Source: Pseudomonadota bacterium | GTDB taxonomy: Bacteria; Pseudomonadota; Gammaproteobacteria; Burkholderiales; Gallionellaceae | Direction of reading: 5' to 3' | Assembly (NCBI GenBank): GCA_021821945.1 | Contig: JAJZTF010000010.1 | Location: 49,787 to 105,121, forward strand | Length of the DNA stretch: 55,335 nucleotides | In this document: in pieces, positions 1 to 8,539 of the stretch | How the letters are laid out: every line of letters starts with the position of its first letter | Numbering within the stretch: the first letter of the stretch is position 1 | Position numbers and translations under genes: made by a program | The notes under the pieces: generated by a model | The model's input: only the letters and a program-made list of their open reading frames with translations | The model's database searches: none | Told to the model about the DNA's origin: nothing

Positions 1-285
1 GATCCCCGCCTCCAGGATCACGATGCAGCTCCTTCTCGTGACCTCTGTCGGCGTTCTTCCAAAGCGCGCCGACAGGTCCACCACCGGCACCACAGCCCCC
101 CTCAGATTGATCACGCCCCGGATGAATTCCGGCATCATCGGCACCGTGGTGAGGCTGCCGTATTCGATGATCTCCTTGATGCCCAGTATCCCGATCGCGA
201 ACATCTCGCCGCCTAGCTGAAAGGTCAGGTACTGCCCATGCTCCTGATGGAGGGTCGCGTCTTCCTTCTTGACTATCGCACCCAT
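1..285 (-). CDS. cheW: CheW-like chemotaxis coupling protein (C-terminus beyond window)
   Basis: The minus-strand frame starts at ATG 285 and runs off the left edge with about 95 codons visible. The translation begins MGAIVKKEDATLHQEHGQYL, followed by a CheW-domain pattern: FQLGGEMFAIGILGIKEI, then IPMMPEFIRGVINLRG-like residues and PVVDL. CheW is a cytoplasmic adaptor that links MCP receptors to the CheA kinase. It is the last visible gene of the chemotaxis operon, 9 bp after the stop of the MCP gene. The family call is firm, but the length and C-terminus cannot be seen. No cheB or cheR is visible; they may lie to the left. Confidence 0.85.
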   Translation of the reverse strand, partial: MGAIVKKEDATLHQEHGQYLTFQLGGEMFAIGILGIKEIIEYGSLTTVPMMPEFIRGVINLRGAVVPVVDLSARFGRTPTEVTRRSCIVILEAGI

Positions 286-294
286 GAATCCTCC

Positions 295-1917
295 CTAGAA
301 CCTGACGAATTCGGCTTCGCTGACCGCGGCGGGCGCTGCGACCTTGGCTGCGCGTGCAGCCGGCTTCGCTGCAACCGCCTTCCTTGCAGGCGCGCTTCCC
401 GATTCCACCTTGAAGAAGCTCATCGCCTGCTGCAGCTGCTCCGCCTGGCTGCTCATCTCCTCCGCAGTCGCCGCGAGCTCCTCGCTGGAGGAGGCGTTCT
501 GCTGCGTGATCTGGCTCAGCTGGCTCATCGCGGTGTTGATCTGCCCAACCCCCGAGGACTGTTCCTCCGAGGCTGCGGTGATCTCCTGCACCAAGTCGGA
601 CGTCTTGTTGATCGAGGGCACCATCTCGTCCAGAAGCTTGCCGGCCTTCTCCGCCAGCTGCACCGAGCTCGATGCCACCTCCCCTATCTCCTGAGCCGCA
701 ACCTGGCTGCGTTCAGCAAGCTTCCTCACTTCGGCCGCGACCACCGCAAATCCTTTGCCATGCTCCCCTGCCCTTGCCGCCTCGATCGCCGCATTCAGCG
801 CCAGCAGATTGGTCTGGTAGGCGATGTCGTCGATGATGCCGATCTTGTTGGCGATCTGCTTCATCGCGGACACGGTCTGCTCGACAGCCCCGCCACCCTC
901 GGTCGCCTCCTTCGCGGCTTTGGCGGCCATGCCGTCGGTGACCTTGGCGTTCTCGGTGTTCTGGTTGATCGAGGCCGTCATCTGCTCCACAGATGCCGAG
1001 GTCTCCTCGACAGAGGCTGCCTGTTCGCTTGTTGCCTGGCTCATGCTCTGCGCCGTCGCGGAAACCTCCTCCGAGGCCGAGGCCAGATTGTCCGCAGCGC
1101 CCCTGACTTCCGCGATGATCTGCGAGAGCTTCTCGACCATGTTCTTCATGGAAGACAGAAGCTGACCCGTCTCATCCTTCGAATCCACCTCGATCTTCAC
1201 CGTCAGGTCTCCTTCGGCGAGTCTGTTGGATACCGAAACGGCCTCAACCAGCGGGCGGGTGATCAGTCGGGTCAGCCACCAGGCAAAGATGATGGCCAGG
1301 ATCACCGCGATCACGGAGAGCGCCATCACCAGGGATTTTGCTGAGTTCACGGTTTCGATTGCCTGTTTTCCGGATGCGTCTGACAATTCCTTCTGCGCAT
1401 TGGCAAATTCCCTGAAGGAGGAAAGGTCTGCATCCGCATCCTTGGCGTATTCCCCGAACAGATAATCCGTCGCCTTCTGCGCGTTGTAGGTCGATGAAGA
1501 GCTGTCTGCCAGAGGGATGATTCTGTCCAGTGCCTCATTAAACTTGGCGCGCGCCTCCTCGGACTTGTCGAACAGTGCCTTGCCCTTTTCCGTATTGATC
1601 ATGGGCTTGATCTTGTCCAGCATCTCGCTGCTGTCCTTGCGCAGTCTGGCGATGAGGTCGAGTTGTTCCTTCTCCATGTCCTTGTTGCTCGTCAGGATCA
1701 AGTTGCGAACTGAACGGCCGATCTCAAGGGTATTGGAGATTACCTCGTTGCTCATCGCGATCATCGGCATGCGGTCCTCCACGATGATTTTCGTGGATGC
1801 CGAAAGATCGGACAGCCGCATCAGCGAAACTGCGGCGATCACGATCAGAAGTGCGGTGACGAATGCGAAGCCGATACCGAGCTTCACGCCTATCTTCATA
1901 TTCTTGAACATGTTCAC
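295..1917 (-). CDS. Methyl-accepting chemotaxis protein, transmembrane
   Basis: 540 residues. A first membrane helix lies at about 10-32. A roughly 160-residue periplasmic region of four-helix-bundle MCP type follows, then a second helix at about 192-212, a HAMP linker at about 212-265 and a cytoplasmic signalling domain. The signalling hairpin is clear: [20 protein letters not shown] followed by a [22 protein letters not shown] segment. An alanine/lysine-rich linker at about 500-535 precedes the end EAEFVRF, and there is no NWETF-type CheR-tethering pentapeptide. The ligand cannot be predicted. It follows cheA by 30 bp and precedes cheW by 9 bp, so it probably forms an array with these two proteins. 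Confidence 0.9.
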   Translation of the reverse strand: MNMFKNMKIGVKLGIGFAFVTALLIVIAAVSLMRLSDLSASTKIIVEDRMPMIAMSNEVISNTLEIGRSVRNLILTSNKDMEKEQLDLIARLRKDSSEMLDKIKPMINTEKGKALFDKSEEARAKFNEALDRIIPLADSSSSTYNAQKATDYLFGEYAKDADADLSSFREFANAQKELSDASGKQAIETVNSAKSLVMALSVIAVILAIIFAWWLTRLITRPLVEAVSVSNRLAEGDLTVKIEVDSKDETGQLLSSMKNMVEKLSQIIAEVRGAADNLASASEEVSATAQSMSQATSEQAASVEETSASVEQMTASINQNTENAKVTDGMAAKAAKEATEGGGAVEQTVSAMKQIANKIGIIDDIAYQTNLLALNAAIEAARAGEHGKGFAVVAAEVRKLAERSQVAAQEIGEVASSSVQLAEKAGKLLDEMVPSINKTSDLVQEITAASEEQSSGVGQINTAMSQLSQITQQNASSSEELAATAEEMSSQAEQLQQAMSFFKVESGSAPARKAVAAKPAARAAKVAAPAAVSEAEFVRF

Positions 1918-1947
1918 TCCCTAGAGATTTGAATAAAATTAGCCCGA

Positions 1948-4101
1948 CTACGATTGCTCCGCATGCTCTGCCTGCTGCACCAGCGAGGGCACATCCAGTA
2001 TCAGCGCGACCTCTCCGGTCCCCAGTATCGTGGAGCCTGAAATGCCGCGCAGATTGCTGAAAAGCTTGCCCAATGGCTTGATCACCGTCTGAAACTCGCC
2101 CAACAATTCGTCCACCACCAACCCCGCTTTCTGTCCTGCATACTGCACCACCACGACATTCTCGCGTTTGGCATGGCTTCCTTCGATCTCGAAGTGCGTC
2201 CTGAGCGGCACCAGAGGCAGCACCTCGCCGCGGAGATTCAGGTAGCTTCTCTCCTTCATTCCCTGCCTTTCGGACTCTGTCAGCTCGACGCATTCCAGTA
2301 CCATGTCGAGCGGCACGACATAGCTCGACTTTTCAACGCCGACCAGGAAGCCGTCTATGATCGCAAGCGTCAAAGGCAAACGGATGCGTATGGTGGTGCC
2401 AAGGCCCGCCGTGCTTTCCAGATCGACCGTGCCGCGCAACGCGACGATGTTGCGCTTGACCACATCCATGCCGACGCCGCGCCCCGAAAGGTTGGTCACG
2501 GCTTCGGCAGTCGAGAATCCGGCCTCGAAGATCAGGTTGTATATTTCCTGATCCGTGAGTGTCTGGTTGGGCTGGACCAGTCCCCGTTCCAGGCCTTTTT
2601 GCAATATCCGGTCGCGGTTGAGGCCGCCACCGTCATCGCTGATCTCGATCGCGATGCTGCCCGAGTCATGATACGCATTGAGCTTGAGCGTGCCCTTCGC
2701 GGGTTTGCCGGCCGCCAGACGCTTCTCTGCTGATTCGATGCCGTGATCCATCGCATTCCGCACGAGGTGCATCAGCGGGTCGCCGATCTTTTCCACGACA
2801 GTCTTGTCCAGCTCGGTCTCGGCCCCGCTGATCACGAGATCGATGTCCTTGCCGAGTTCCTTGGACACATCGCGCACCACGCGCTGGAAGCGGCTGAAGG
2901 TATCGCCTATGGGAACCATGCGCAGTTTCAGTGCGCCGTCCCTGATTTCCTCGACCAGACGGGACATGGTCGAGGTCGCCTCCTGAAGCGAACTGTCGTT
3001 CGAGCGCTGGGCCAGGAGATTGGCTCCTGCTCCCGCAATCACGAGTTCGCCCACCAGGTTTATGAGTTCATCCAGTTTGTCAGCTTGCACTCTTACGTAT
3101 CTGTTTTCCTTGTTTTTCGATTCCCTTGCCTGACTCTGCTTTTCGAGCGCGGCCTGGACCACTTCCTGCTCGACCGAGCGTTGTCCCACAAGAATCTCTC
3201 CGAGCGGGGCCGTCGAGCCATCTGCCTTGGGATTTTTCTGTGCAGCCAAACCTTCGTCCAGCTCCTGACGGGTCAAAGCGCCGATGGACACCAGTATGTC
3301 GCCCAGGCGCTTCTCGTCTTCTGGCAATGTCCTGATCAGGTCGATGAACTCGGCAACCTTGCTGTGCGGCGGCAGTATCCTGATGCTGCTGTTCTCGCGC
3401 ACGAAATCGAATACGCTGGCGATGGTGTTCTTGTCCGCATCCGATTTGAAGTTCACTTCAAAGCCAAGATAGCAGAGCTCCGCATCCATCTCGTCGACAG
3501 GCGGCAGCGCATCCGGCAGGGTGACGATGGAGATGATCTCGCCCAGGGTGCCGAGATAACGAAAGAATGAAATCGGGTCCATGCCGTTTTTCAGTATCTC
3601 GCGGTCGAAGCGCAGCGAAAGATGCCAGTTGTCAGGGCCTTCCATGCTTGCACCGCTCGATTCGATTTCAGGCTCGACAACGACAGCGGCATGTCCGGCC
3701 TGCACGCCCTGATATGCCTGGAGGCGTTTGCGCAGGAACTGTTCGCGTCCCAGCGCAGCCTCGTCGAGCTGTTCGCCCTGTTCTGCGATCACGTTCACCA
3801 GTTCCGTCATGTGGTCCCTGCATTCGAGCAGCAGTGCGACGAGATCGCCTTCTATCCTGATGCTGGCATCGCGCACCCGGTCCAGCACGTTTTCGACGAT
3901 ATGCGTGAATCCGACAACCTGGTCGAGCCCGAAGAGCCCCGCAGAACCCTTGATGGTGTGCGCTGCGCGGAATATCGCGCCTATGATCTCGGCGTCTTCA
4001 GGGGTGGATTCGAGCTGCAGCAGGGAATTTTCCATGTCCTCCAGGAGTTCTCTTGCCTCGGCGATGAAGGTTTGCAGTGCCTGATCGATGTTGATGCTCA
4101 T
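1948..4101 (-). CDS. cheA: Chemotaxis histidine kinase CheA with MshEN-like motifs
   Basis: 717 residues. An Hpt (P1) domain at about 1-105 contains the phosphoacceptor His48 in AHTIKGSAG. A P2-like region spans about 155-245. Two short repeats follow: RLGDILVSIGALTRQELDEG from residue 265 and LGEILVGQ...AALEKQ at 300-322. Next are the dimerisation helices at about 335-400, the HATPase domain (LVRNAMDHGIE, DDGGG, GRGVGMDVV) and a C-terminal CheW-like domain. All catalytic motifs are present, so it is probably an active kinase phosphorylating the CheY encoded upstream. The two repeats resemble the MshEN/GspE N-terminal motif, which binds c-di-GMP in some proteins; that function is inferred here. 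It lies in an operon between the STAS and MCP genes. Confidence 0.95.
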   Translation of the reverse strand: MSINIDQALQTFIAEARELLEDMENSLLQLESTPEDAEIIGAIFRAAHTIKGSAGLFGLDQVVGFTHIVENVLDRVRDASIRIEGDLVALLLECRDHMTELVNVIAEQGEQLDEAALGREQFLRKRLQAYQGVQAGHAAVVVEPEIESSGASMEGPDNWHLSLRFDREILKNGMDPISFFRYLGTLGEIISIVTLPDALPPVDEMDAELCYLGFEVNFKSDADKNTIASVFDFVRENSSIRILPPHSKVAEFIDLIRTLPEDEKRLGDILVSIGALTRQELDEGLAAQKNPKADGSTAPLGEILVGQRSVEQEVVQAALEKQSQARESKNKENRYVRVQADKLDELINLVGELVIAGAGANLLAQRSNDSSLQEATSTMSRLVEEIRDGALKLRMVPIGDTFSRFQRVVRDVSKELGKDIDLVISGAETELDKTVVEKIGDPLMHLVRNAMDHGIESAEKRLAAGKPAKGTLKLNAYHDSGSIAIEISDDGGGLNRDRILQKGLERGLVQPNQTLTDQEIYNLIFEAGFSTAEAVTNLSGRGVGMDVVKRNIVALRGTVDLESTAGLGTTIRIRLPLTLAIIDGFLVGVEKSSYVVPLDMVLECVELTESERQGMKERSYLNLRGEVLPLVPLRTHFEIEGSHAKRENVVVVQYAGQKAGLVVDELLGEFQTVIKPLGKLFSNLRGISGSTILGTGEVALILDVPSLVQQAEHAEQS

Positions 4102-4126
4102 GGTTATCCTTTCTTGCGCGTTGGGT

Positions 4127-4444
4127 TCAAGCGTGGGACGAGATGATCAGGGGATCGCCGAAGTAGGCTGCCATGTTGCAGATGTCGAGTACATCGAGCA
4201 CCGCCTTGCTATGCCCGGTCAGATTCAGTATCCGCCCATGCTGCAACGCTTCGCGCTTTGCCAGTATCAGGAGCTGCAGGCCAGAGCTGTCCATTTCGCT
4301 GACTCCTGACAGGTCGATTTCGATCCGGGGCTCTGCAAGATGGGGGACGAGTTCGCTCTTGAGTTCGGCTGCCGCATAGATCGTCATCTCGCCTTCGATT
4401 GCAAGGTGACAGACGCCGTTTCTGGTTTCAGCGCGTATCGGCAT
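4127..4444 (-). CDS. STAS-domain protein (anti-sigma-factor antagonist / CheX-like helper)
   Basis: 105 residues from ATG 4444, chosen because a GAGGAG ribosome site lies just upstream and the STAS fold starts there; an in-frame extension to 4531 overlaps cheY and has no support. The STAS core is clear: an N-terminal beta strand (HLAIEGEMTIYAA), then IEIDLSGVSEMDSSGLQLL with Ser in the usual phosphorylatable DSSG position. Such single-domain STAS proteins often occur in chemotaxis operons and may be phosphorylated by a partner kinase. No sigma-regulatory kinase gene is visible here. The position between cheY and cheA suggests a role in the signalling array. Confidence 0.88.
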   Translation of the reverse strand: MPIRAETRNGVCHLAIEGEMTIYAAAELKSELVPHLAEPRIEIDLSGVSEMDSSGLQLLILAKREALQHGRILNLTGHSKAVLDVLDICNMAAYFGDPLIISSHA

Positions 4445-4454
4445 GGCATTCTCC

Positions 4455-4826
4455 TCAGGGCATGATGAGCTTGGATACGGCGGCAAGCATCTGCGCCGGC
4501 TGGAAAGGCTTGACCACCCAGGCCTTGGCACCCGCCGCCTGCCCTTCCGCCTTCTTTCCTTCCTGGGATTCGGTGGTCAGCATGATGATGGGCGTGAACT
4601 TGTAGTTGGGCAGCTTCTTGGCCTCCTTGACGAAGGTGATGCCGTCCATGTTGGGCATGTTCACGTCGCTGATGATGAGGTGTATCTTCGCGCCGTTGAG
4701 CTTTGAAAGCGCATCCTTCCCGTCGCAAGCCTCGATCACGTCGTAACCCGCCCCCTTGAGCGCGATGCTGACAACCTGCCTAAGCGAGGCAGAGTCGTCG
4801 ACTACCAGTATGGTTTTTGCCATCAT
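4455..4826 (-). CDS. cheY: CheY-like single-domain response regulator
   Basis: 123 residues, a lone receiver domain. The acidic pair is D10-D11, the phosphoacceptor is Asp54 in IISDVNMPNMDG, a Thr/Ser switch lies in MLTTES, and the conserved lysine is in VVKPFQ. There is no output domain, as expected for a CheY that binds a motor or pilus switch after phosphorylation by CheA. The start has two adjacent ATGs (4826 and 4823) behind AGGAG, and either is possible. It sits 6 bp after the MCP-like gene and upstream of the STAS gene, inside the chemotaxis operon. Confidence 0.93.
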   Translation of the reverse strand: MMAKTILVVDDSASLRQVVSIALKGAGYDVIEACDGKDALSKLNGAKIHLIISDVNMPNMDGITFVKEAKKLPNYKFTPIIMLTTESQEGKKAEGQAAGAKAWVVKPFQPAQMLAAVSKLIMP

Positions 4827-4832
4827 GTTCTC

Positions 4833-5999
4833 CTAGAAAAAAGTGATTTCTTGCGCTGCAGCCCCGCCCGTGTCGGCGCCGTGGTGTATCTTGCGCTGTT
4901 CTTCGGTCGCATAGGTAAGCTCCATTTCCGCGAGCCATGCCCTTGCATCTATGCCGGTATCTTTCTCGGTCAGATGGCGGTGCAGGTTTTCCAGATTGCT
5001 CCTGACATGAGCCAGAATCTGGCTTGTCCTGTCCTGGAACTGCAACGCGACTAGCACCTCGGAAATTTCCCCGCCTATCCCTGCGCTTTCATGCTGCAGC
5101 AGCTCTGCGGAATTCGAAAGCTGGGAGGTCACTTCATGGAAGCGGTCCAGCACCTGCTTGATGGTGGATTCGGAAGCCGAGACGGACTGCATGTCGTTTT
5201 CGGAGGCAAGCTCTGCGATTCCGAACACGTCCGTAATCGAAGCGTTGATGATCCCGACCTTCTCGGTCATCTTCTTTCCGGTGTCGCTGGAAAGCGTGGA
5301 GAGCTTGCGCACTTCGTCCGCCACCACGGCAAACCCGCGGCCGGTCTCCCCTGCTCTGGCGGCCTCGATCGCCGCATTCAGCGCAAGCAGGTTGGTCTGG
5401 GATGCGATCGCTGCGACTTCGGCGGCCATGGTTTTGAGTTCATCGGTATAGGAGGTCAGGCTGCGCACGCTCTCCAGCATCGCGTTGCGGCTTTGCTGCG
5501 CGGCCTTCAGGGTTTCCAGCACACCCATCAGCGCTATCTTGCTCTGCTCAAGAACGGCAGTGGCGCCCGACTCTCCTCCTCCCGCAAGGCCGCCTGCTGC
5601 CGACTGCGATGCCCTGACTGCGGATTCGAGCTTTTGGGATATGCCGGCAAAGCGGGCTGCCAGGTCCATGATGGCCGTTTCAGTCTGGCTGCGGGAGGTC
5701 TCGATCTGCTTGGACCAGATGGGCATCGCCTCCAAGCAGACTTCCTTGAGGCCCGCCATGGAGGATTTCGAGCGGGCTGATTCAAGTTCTGTACTGATCT
5801 GGCGCTTTGCGTCCTCGATGGCTCTGGCATGCCACTGGCCGAGGCGCCTAGTTTCCCACCAGCCTGCGCCCAGCGCGACAGCAAGAAGAAGGACTGATGA
5901 TGCGATGTTGATCGCATCAATACCACCCAAAACCAGAAGCAGGGCTGCTCCGGTTGCTCCAAGCAGCAGCGCGATGCGCCATACTTTAATTCCGTTCAT
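4833..5999 (-). CDS. MCP-type signalling protein without a periplasmic domain
   Basis: 388 residues from ATG 5999, which follows AAAAAGGT; an upstream in-frame ATG at 6050 would add 17 residues. Two closely spaced membrane helices lie at about 7-27 and 31-47 with almost nothing between them, so no external sensor domain. The cytoplasmic part is a coiled-coil MCP signalling domain with the hairpin [19 protein letters not shown] and GRGFAVVADEVRKLS. There is no clear HAMP domain. It is shorter than a standard MCP and probably senses membrane or internal signals. It is the first gene of the chemotaxis operon (then cheY, STAS, cheA, MCP, cheW). Confidence 0.88.
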   Translation of the reverse strand: MNGIKVWRIALLLGATGAALLLVLGGIDAINIASSVLLLAVALGAGWWETRRLGQWHARAIEDAKRQISTELESARSKSSMAGLKEVCLEAMPIWSKQIETSRSQTETAIMDLAARFAGISQKLESAVRASQSAAGGLAGGGESGATAVLEQSKIALMGVLETLKAAQQSRNAMLESVRSLTSYTDELKTMAAEVAAIASQTNLLALNAAIEAARAGETGRGFAVVADEVRKLSTLSSDTGKKMTEKVGIINASITDVFGIAELASENDMQSVSASESTIKQVLDRFHEVTSQLSNSAELLQHESAGIGGEISEVLVALQFQDRTSQILAHVRSNLENLHRHLTEKDTGIDARAWLAEMELTYATEEQRKIHHGADTGGAAAQEITFF

Positions 6000-6080
6000 C
6001 CCGTGACCTTTTTGATGTTTGTCGCGGCATGAATGGTGGGCTATTTTCATTTCAAGAAATATCGGCGAGCGCTGATTTTT

Positions 6081-6122
6081 GGCATAGGAACTATATGATG
6101 GACGTAGGAATTATCCTATGCC
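6081..6122. promoter_or_regulatory. Inverted repeat upstream of the chemotaxis operon
   Basis: GGCATAGGA (6081-6089) and TCCTATGCC (6114-6122) are perfect inverted 9-mers with a 24-bp spacer. The spacer contains a further TAGGAATTA. The repeat lies between the start of the chemotaxis operon and the EAL remnant. It could be an operator or a weak terminator for the upstream gene; there is no strong T-run, so an operator seems more likely. The function is inferred. Confidence 0.4.
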
Positions 6123-6136
6123 GGATAATATAAGGG

Positions 6137-6434
6137 CTAGCCTGCTTCAAACTCACCGTCGCGCTCGATGAACTGCCGTTTTCCTTCGTTCAGCATCGCT
6201 GCAAATTTTTCACTTGGAATGGGAGGGCTGAAAAGATAGCCCTGCATTGCATCGCAGGCATGTCTGCAGAGGTAATGCAGTTGCCCCTCGTTTTCAACGC
6301 CTTCCGCAATCACATTTATGTTGAGATTTTTGGCCAGCGAGATGATCGCCTTGACGATCGCTGCGTCCTGTAAGTCGGCGATCACATGGCTGATGAAGGA
6401 GCGGTCGATTTTTACCGTGTCGATGGGAAATTTC
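6137..6434 (-). pseudogene. 3' fragment of the split GGDEF-EAL gene
   Basis: Read on the minus strand from the insertion junction, the frame gives FPIDTVKIDRSF, then HVIADLQDAAIVKAI and INVIAEGVEN. This is the C-terminal part of an EAL phosphodiesterase domain including the catalytic KIDRSF and EGVE motifs, ending at 6137. It continues exactly where the fragment at 8945-10634 stops (DDFGTGYSSLNYLKKF). The ISL3-type element at 6435-8944 separates the two. The remnant has no evident promoter or ribosome site of its own and is probably not expressed. Confidence 0.92.
6427..6434. repeat. Left target-site duplication of the ISL3-type element
   Basis: GAAATTTC directly abuts the left inverted repeat. 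The identical 8-mer abuts the right end at 8945-8952. Joining the flanks over one copy restores an uninterrupted EAL reading frame (KKF-PID). Eight base pairs is the usual ISL3-family duplication. Confidence 0.95.
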
Positions 6435-6456
6435 GGGTATCCGGATTATCGGGTGG
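6435..6456. repeat. Left terminal inverted repeat (IRL)
   Basis: Begins GGGTATCCGGATTATCGGGT and matches the reverse complement of 8923-8944 at its outer 14 positions (GGGTATCCGGATTA), with changes in the inner part. It is the presumed transposase binding and cleavage site. Confidence 0.9.
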
Positions 6457-6474
6457 ATTGAGCCTTGATTTGGG

Positions 6475-7830
6475 TTAGAACTTGCCTGAGTCGAAAGCAT
6501 GCTCCAGTGTGGATAGGTCGGTTCCAAGATTTGCAACGCGAGTTCTGATTTGTGTCTCATACTCATCGCTCATAGGAGTCGCAAGGCACATGTATCGAGC
6601 CGTTGCCACATCCTCGAATCGCTGTTTCCGGACGCGAACCTTCTCTTGGACTTTAACTCGTTTCTGGAGCATGTCGGTGTATAGCACCTTGGCCCGCAGC
6701 CGCTCAAAAGTGTAGCCCCGCCCATTGCGATAAACCTCCCTGACCTTAGCATTGAAGCTCTCGGTGAAGGCGTTTGTTACTCGCTGGTCATCGAAATAAT
6801 TGAGAATGTACGGCTTCCAGTTTCGGAAAGCGGTCTTCACGGCTCGGAATGGCTTGGAAAGCTCCTTCGGAATCGTGCTCTCCCAATGCAGATATTCGCC
6901 CCATGCTTCTTCAGGCGTCTCGACTTCATAGATGAAATACAGGCGCTCTTTGAGATCGTAGGCAGTGGCCAGCAAGGGGAAATTGTTAAGCCAGCCAGTC
7001 ACAGTCAGATATTGCTCATCAGTCAGGTCGTCTCGACGTTTTTCAAATAGTTTGTGCGCTCGCTTGAGACCAAGGCCGGCACCGTTATTACTCTCCTTGG
7101 CAATCTTTCTCCGAACGATATCGAAAGCGGCGTTGGCTTTGCTCACGACATGAAACTTATCTACGACGATCTTGGTGTTTGGAAGAACCTCTTGTACGGC
7201 TCGGCGATACCCAGACCACATATCAATGGCGCAATGGGTAATTCTCTCCTTGTCTGGCAGAGTGTTGAGAAAAGTAACGACAGAGGATGTGTAGCGATCA
7301 GGCAGCATGTCTATCAGGGAGCGACCATGCAGATTGGTGAAGATGGCACGAAAACGCTTCAACTTGATTTCGTCTATACCCAGCCAGATGGGTGTTTCGC
7401 GCTTGTACTGCTTTTCCAACTCGGCGACATATTCATCGAATACATTGCGAACTGTTTTCTCGTCAACCTTCACCTGCTTTGCAATTTCAGCATAGGTGTA
7501 TTCGAGGGCTTGACGGCCAACCCATTTCGCCAGCCGCAAAGTCATCTCGCGTCCAGCATCCACTTCCGGCACTGCTGCGGTGAAAGTCTTATTGCAAGAG
7601 CGGCACTTCAGGCGAGGTACATCCAGGTGAATTGCAACCGCCTTGCCATGAGATGGGATGTCGCGGATTACAAGGGTTCGCCAAGCGTGGCTGACGATAT
7701 TGTTGGAACTGTCACAGTTCGGACAGCACCGGACGATTTCTATTGGTGATGCCTTGATGTGGTATTCATCGTTCGTTTCCTTGAAATCCAGCACGGTCAG
7801 GCCCGGCAGATTCAGGATATTTACTGGCAT
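6475..7830 (-). CDS. tnpA: ISL3-family transposase
   Basis: 451 residues from ATG 7830 (MPVNILNLPGLTVLDF), preceded by GGAATACG; an in-frame TTG at 7914 would start within the antitoxin stop, beyond a strong hairpin, so it is less likely. An N-terminal zinc-ribbon (CPNCDSS... CRSCNKTF) and a helix-turn-helix are followed by the ISL3 DDE catalytic core: GIDEIKLKR (first Asp), AIDMWSGYR and VVDKFHVV (second Asp region) and NAFTESFNAKVREV (Glu). The length and motifs look intact, so the element may still move. The stop lies 40 bp from the left end. Confidence 0.93.
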   Translation of the reverse strand: MPVNILNLPGLTVLDFKETNDEYHIKASPIEIVRCCPNCDSSNNIVSHAWRTLVIRDIPSHGKAVAIHLDVPRLKCRSCNKTFTAAVPEVDAGREMTLRLAKWVGRQALEYTYAEIAKQVKVDEKTVRNVFDEYVAELEKQYKRETPIWLGIDEIKLKRFRAIFTNLHGRSLIDMLPDRYTSSVVTFLNTLPDKERITHCAIDMWSGYRRAVQEVLPNTKIVVDKFHVVSKANAAFDIVRRKIAKESNNGAGLGLKRAHKLFEKRRDDLTDEQYLTVTGWLNNFPLLATAYDLKERLYFIYEVETPEEAWGEYLHWESTIPKELSKPFRAVKTAFRNWKPYILNYFDDQRVTNAFTESFNAKVREVYRNGRGYTFERLRAKVLYTDMLQKRVKVQEKVRVRKQRFEDVATARYMCLATPMSDEYETQIRTRVANLGTDLSTLEHAFDSGKF

Positions 7831-7851
7831 CGAGCGTATTCCAGAAAGTAA

Positions 7852-7880
7852 CCCCCCCGGCATCAATGATGCACGGGGGG
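7852..7880 (-). terminator. GC-rich hairpin between antitoxin and transposase genes
   Basis: On the minus strand a stem of CCCCCCGTGCATC against GATGCCGGGGGG with a 3-nt loop lies between the antitoxin stop (7911) and the transposase start (7830). It is followed by GTTACTTT rather than a full T-run. It could end toxin-antitoxin transcripts or shield the transposase from outside transcription. The structure is plain in the sequence; the role is inferred. Confidence 0.6.
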
Positions 7881-7910
7881 ATTGTTTATCGAAGCCTTCA
7901 AGAACAAGGT

Positions 7911-8195
7911 TCAAACACTAGCATGCAGTTTTACGCCTAATGCATGCGTAACTTTCAAAATAGTGTCAAAGCTTGGAACTCGCTCCCCAGAAAGGGACTT
8001 GTACAGGCTCTCGCGAGAAAGCCCTGATTTCTCGGCGACTTGAGCCATGCCTTGAGCGCGAGCAATATCTCCGAGAGCCTTGGCAATGAATGTTGCGTCA
8101 CCATCAGATTCTTCGATGCAAGCATCCAGATACATCGCCATTTCTTCCGGCGTGCGAAGATGTTCCGCCACGTCGTAACGTGTTGTTGTGATCAT
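7911..8195 (-). CDS. HigA-type antitoxin (XRE helix-turn-helix)
   Basis: 94 residues. It starts at ATG 8195 behind AAAGGAG and overlaps the toxin stop by 4 bp. The protein matches the addiction-module antidote family: an N-terminal TTTRYDVAEHLRTPEEMAMY segment, then an XRE-type helix-turn-helix (IARAQGMAQVAEKSGLSRES, ending in ALGVKLHA). It should bind and neutralise the toxin and repress the operon. The toxin-first order is typical of HigBA modules. Its stop lies 81 bp before the transposase start, with a hairpin between them. Carriage inside an insertion element suggests it stabilises the element. Confidence 0.9.
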   Translation of the reverse strand: MITTTRYDVAEHLRTPEEMAMYLDACIEESDGDATFIAKALGDIARAQGMAQVAEKSGLSRESLYKSLSGERVPSFDTILKVTHALGVKLHASV

Positions 8196-8497
8196 TTTTC
8201 GATCTCCTTTAACTTTGAGGCCAAATCCAGCGCCGTTTTAATATCTGCTGCTTGAGATTGCTTATCGCCACCTGCAAGAAGGATAATTAACACTTCGCCG
8301 CGTTTGGCGTAATAGACTCGATAACCGGGCCCATAGTCGATGCGCATTTCAGAAACACCAGCACCAATTGGTTTTACATCACCTGCATTGCCAGCCCTGA
8401 GTCTTTCAACTCTGGCCAGGATTCGCATCCGCGCTCGCATGTCGCGAAGCCCGTCAATCCAGTTGGCATATTTCTCTGTTTTGCGAATTTCGACCAT
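8192..8497 (-). CDS. RelE/HigB-type toxin (addiction-module killer protein)
   Basis: 101 residues from ATG 8497 (MVEIRKTEKYANWIDGLRD), the usual family start. An upstream in-frame ATG at 8539 has AGGAAC before it and would add 14 residues. Family features are RARMRILARVERLRAGN, then DVKPIGAGVSEMRIDYGPGY and RVYYAKRGEVLIILLAGGDK. Members of this ParE/RelE superfamily usually cleave mRNA on the ribosome. The gene appears intact, with the antitoxin overlapping its stop by 4 bp, so it is probably a functional pair. Confidence 0.9.
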   Translation of the reverse strand: MVEIRKTEKYANWIDGLRDMRARMRILARVERLRAGNAGDVKPIGAGVSEMRIDYGPGYRVYYAKRGEVLIILLAGGDKQSQAADIKTALDLASKLKEIEK

Positions 8498-8539
8498 GGA
8501 CAATTGTAGCCTACTGGCTACGCCTGTCAAGTTCTTCAT

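Noticed and set aside
238..1344. Long plus-strand frame opposite the MCP gene
   Set aside because: It is the antisense of a clear MCP, with arginine/leucine-rich composition and no domain, so it was not called.
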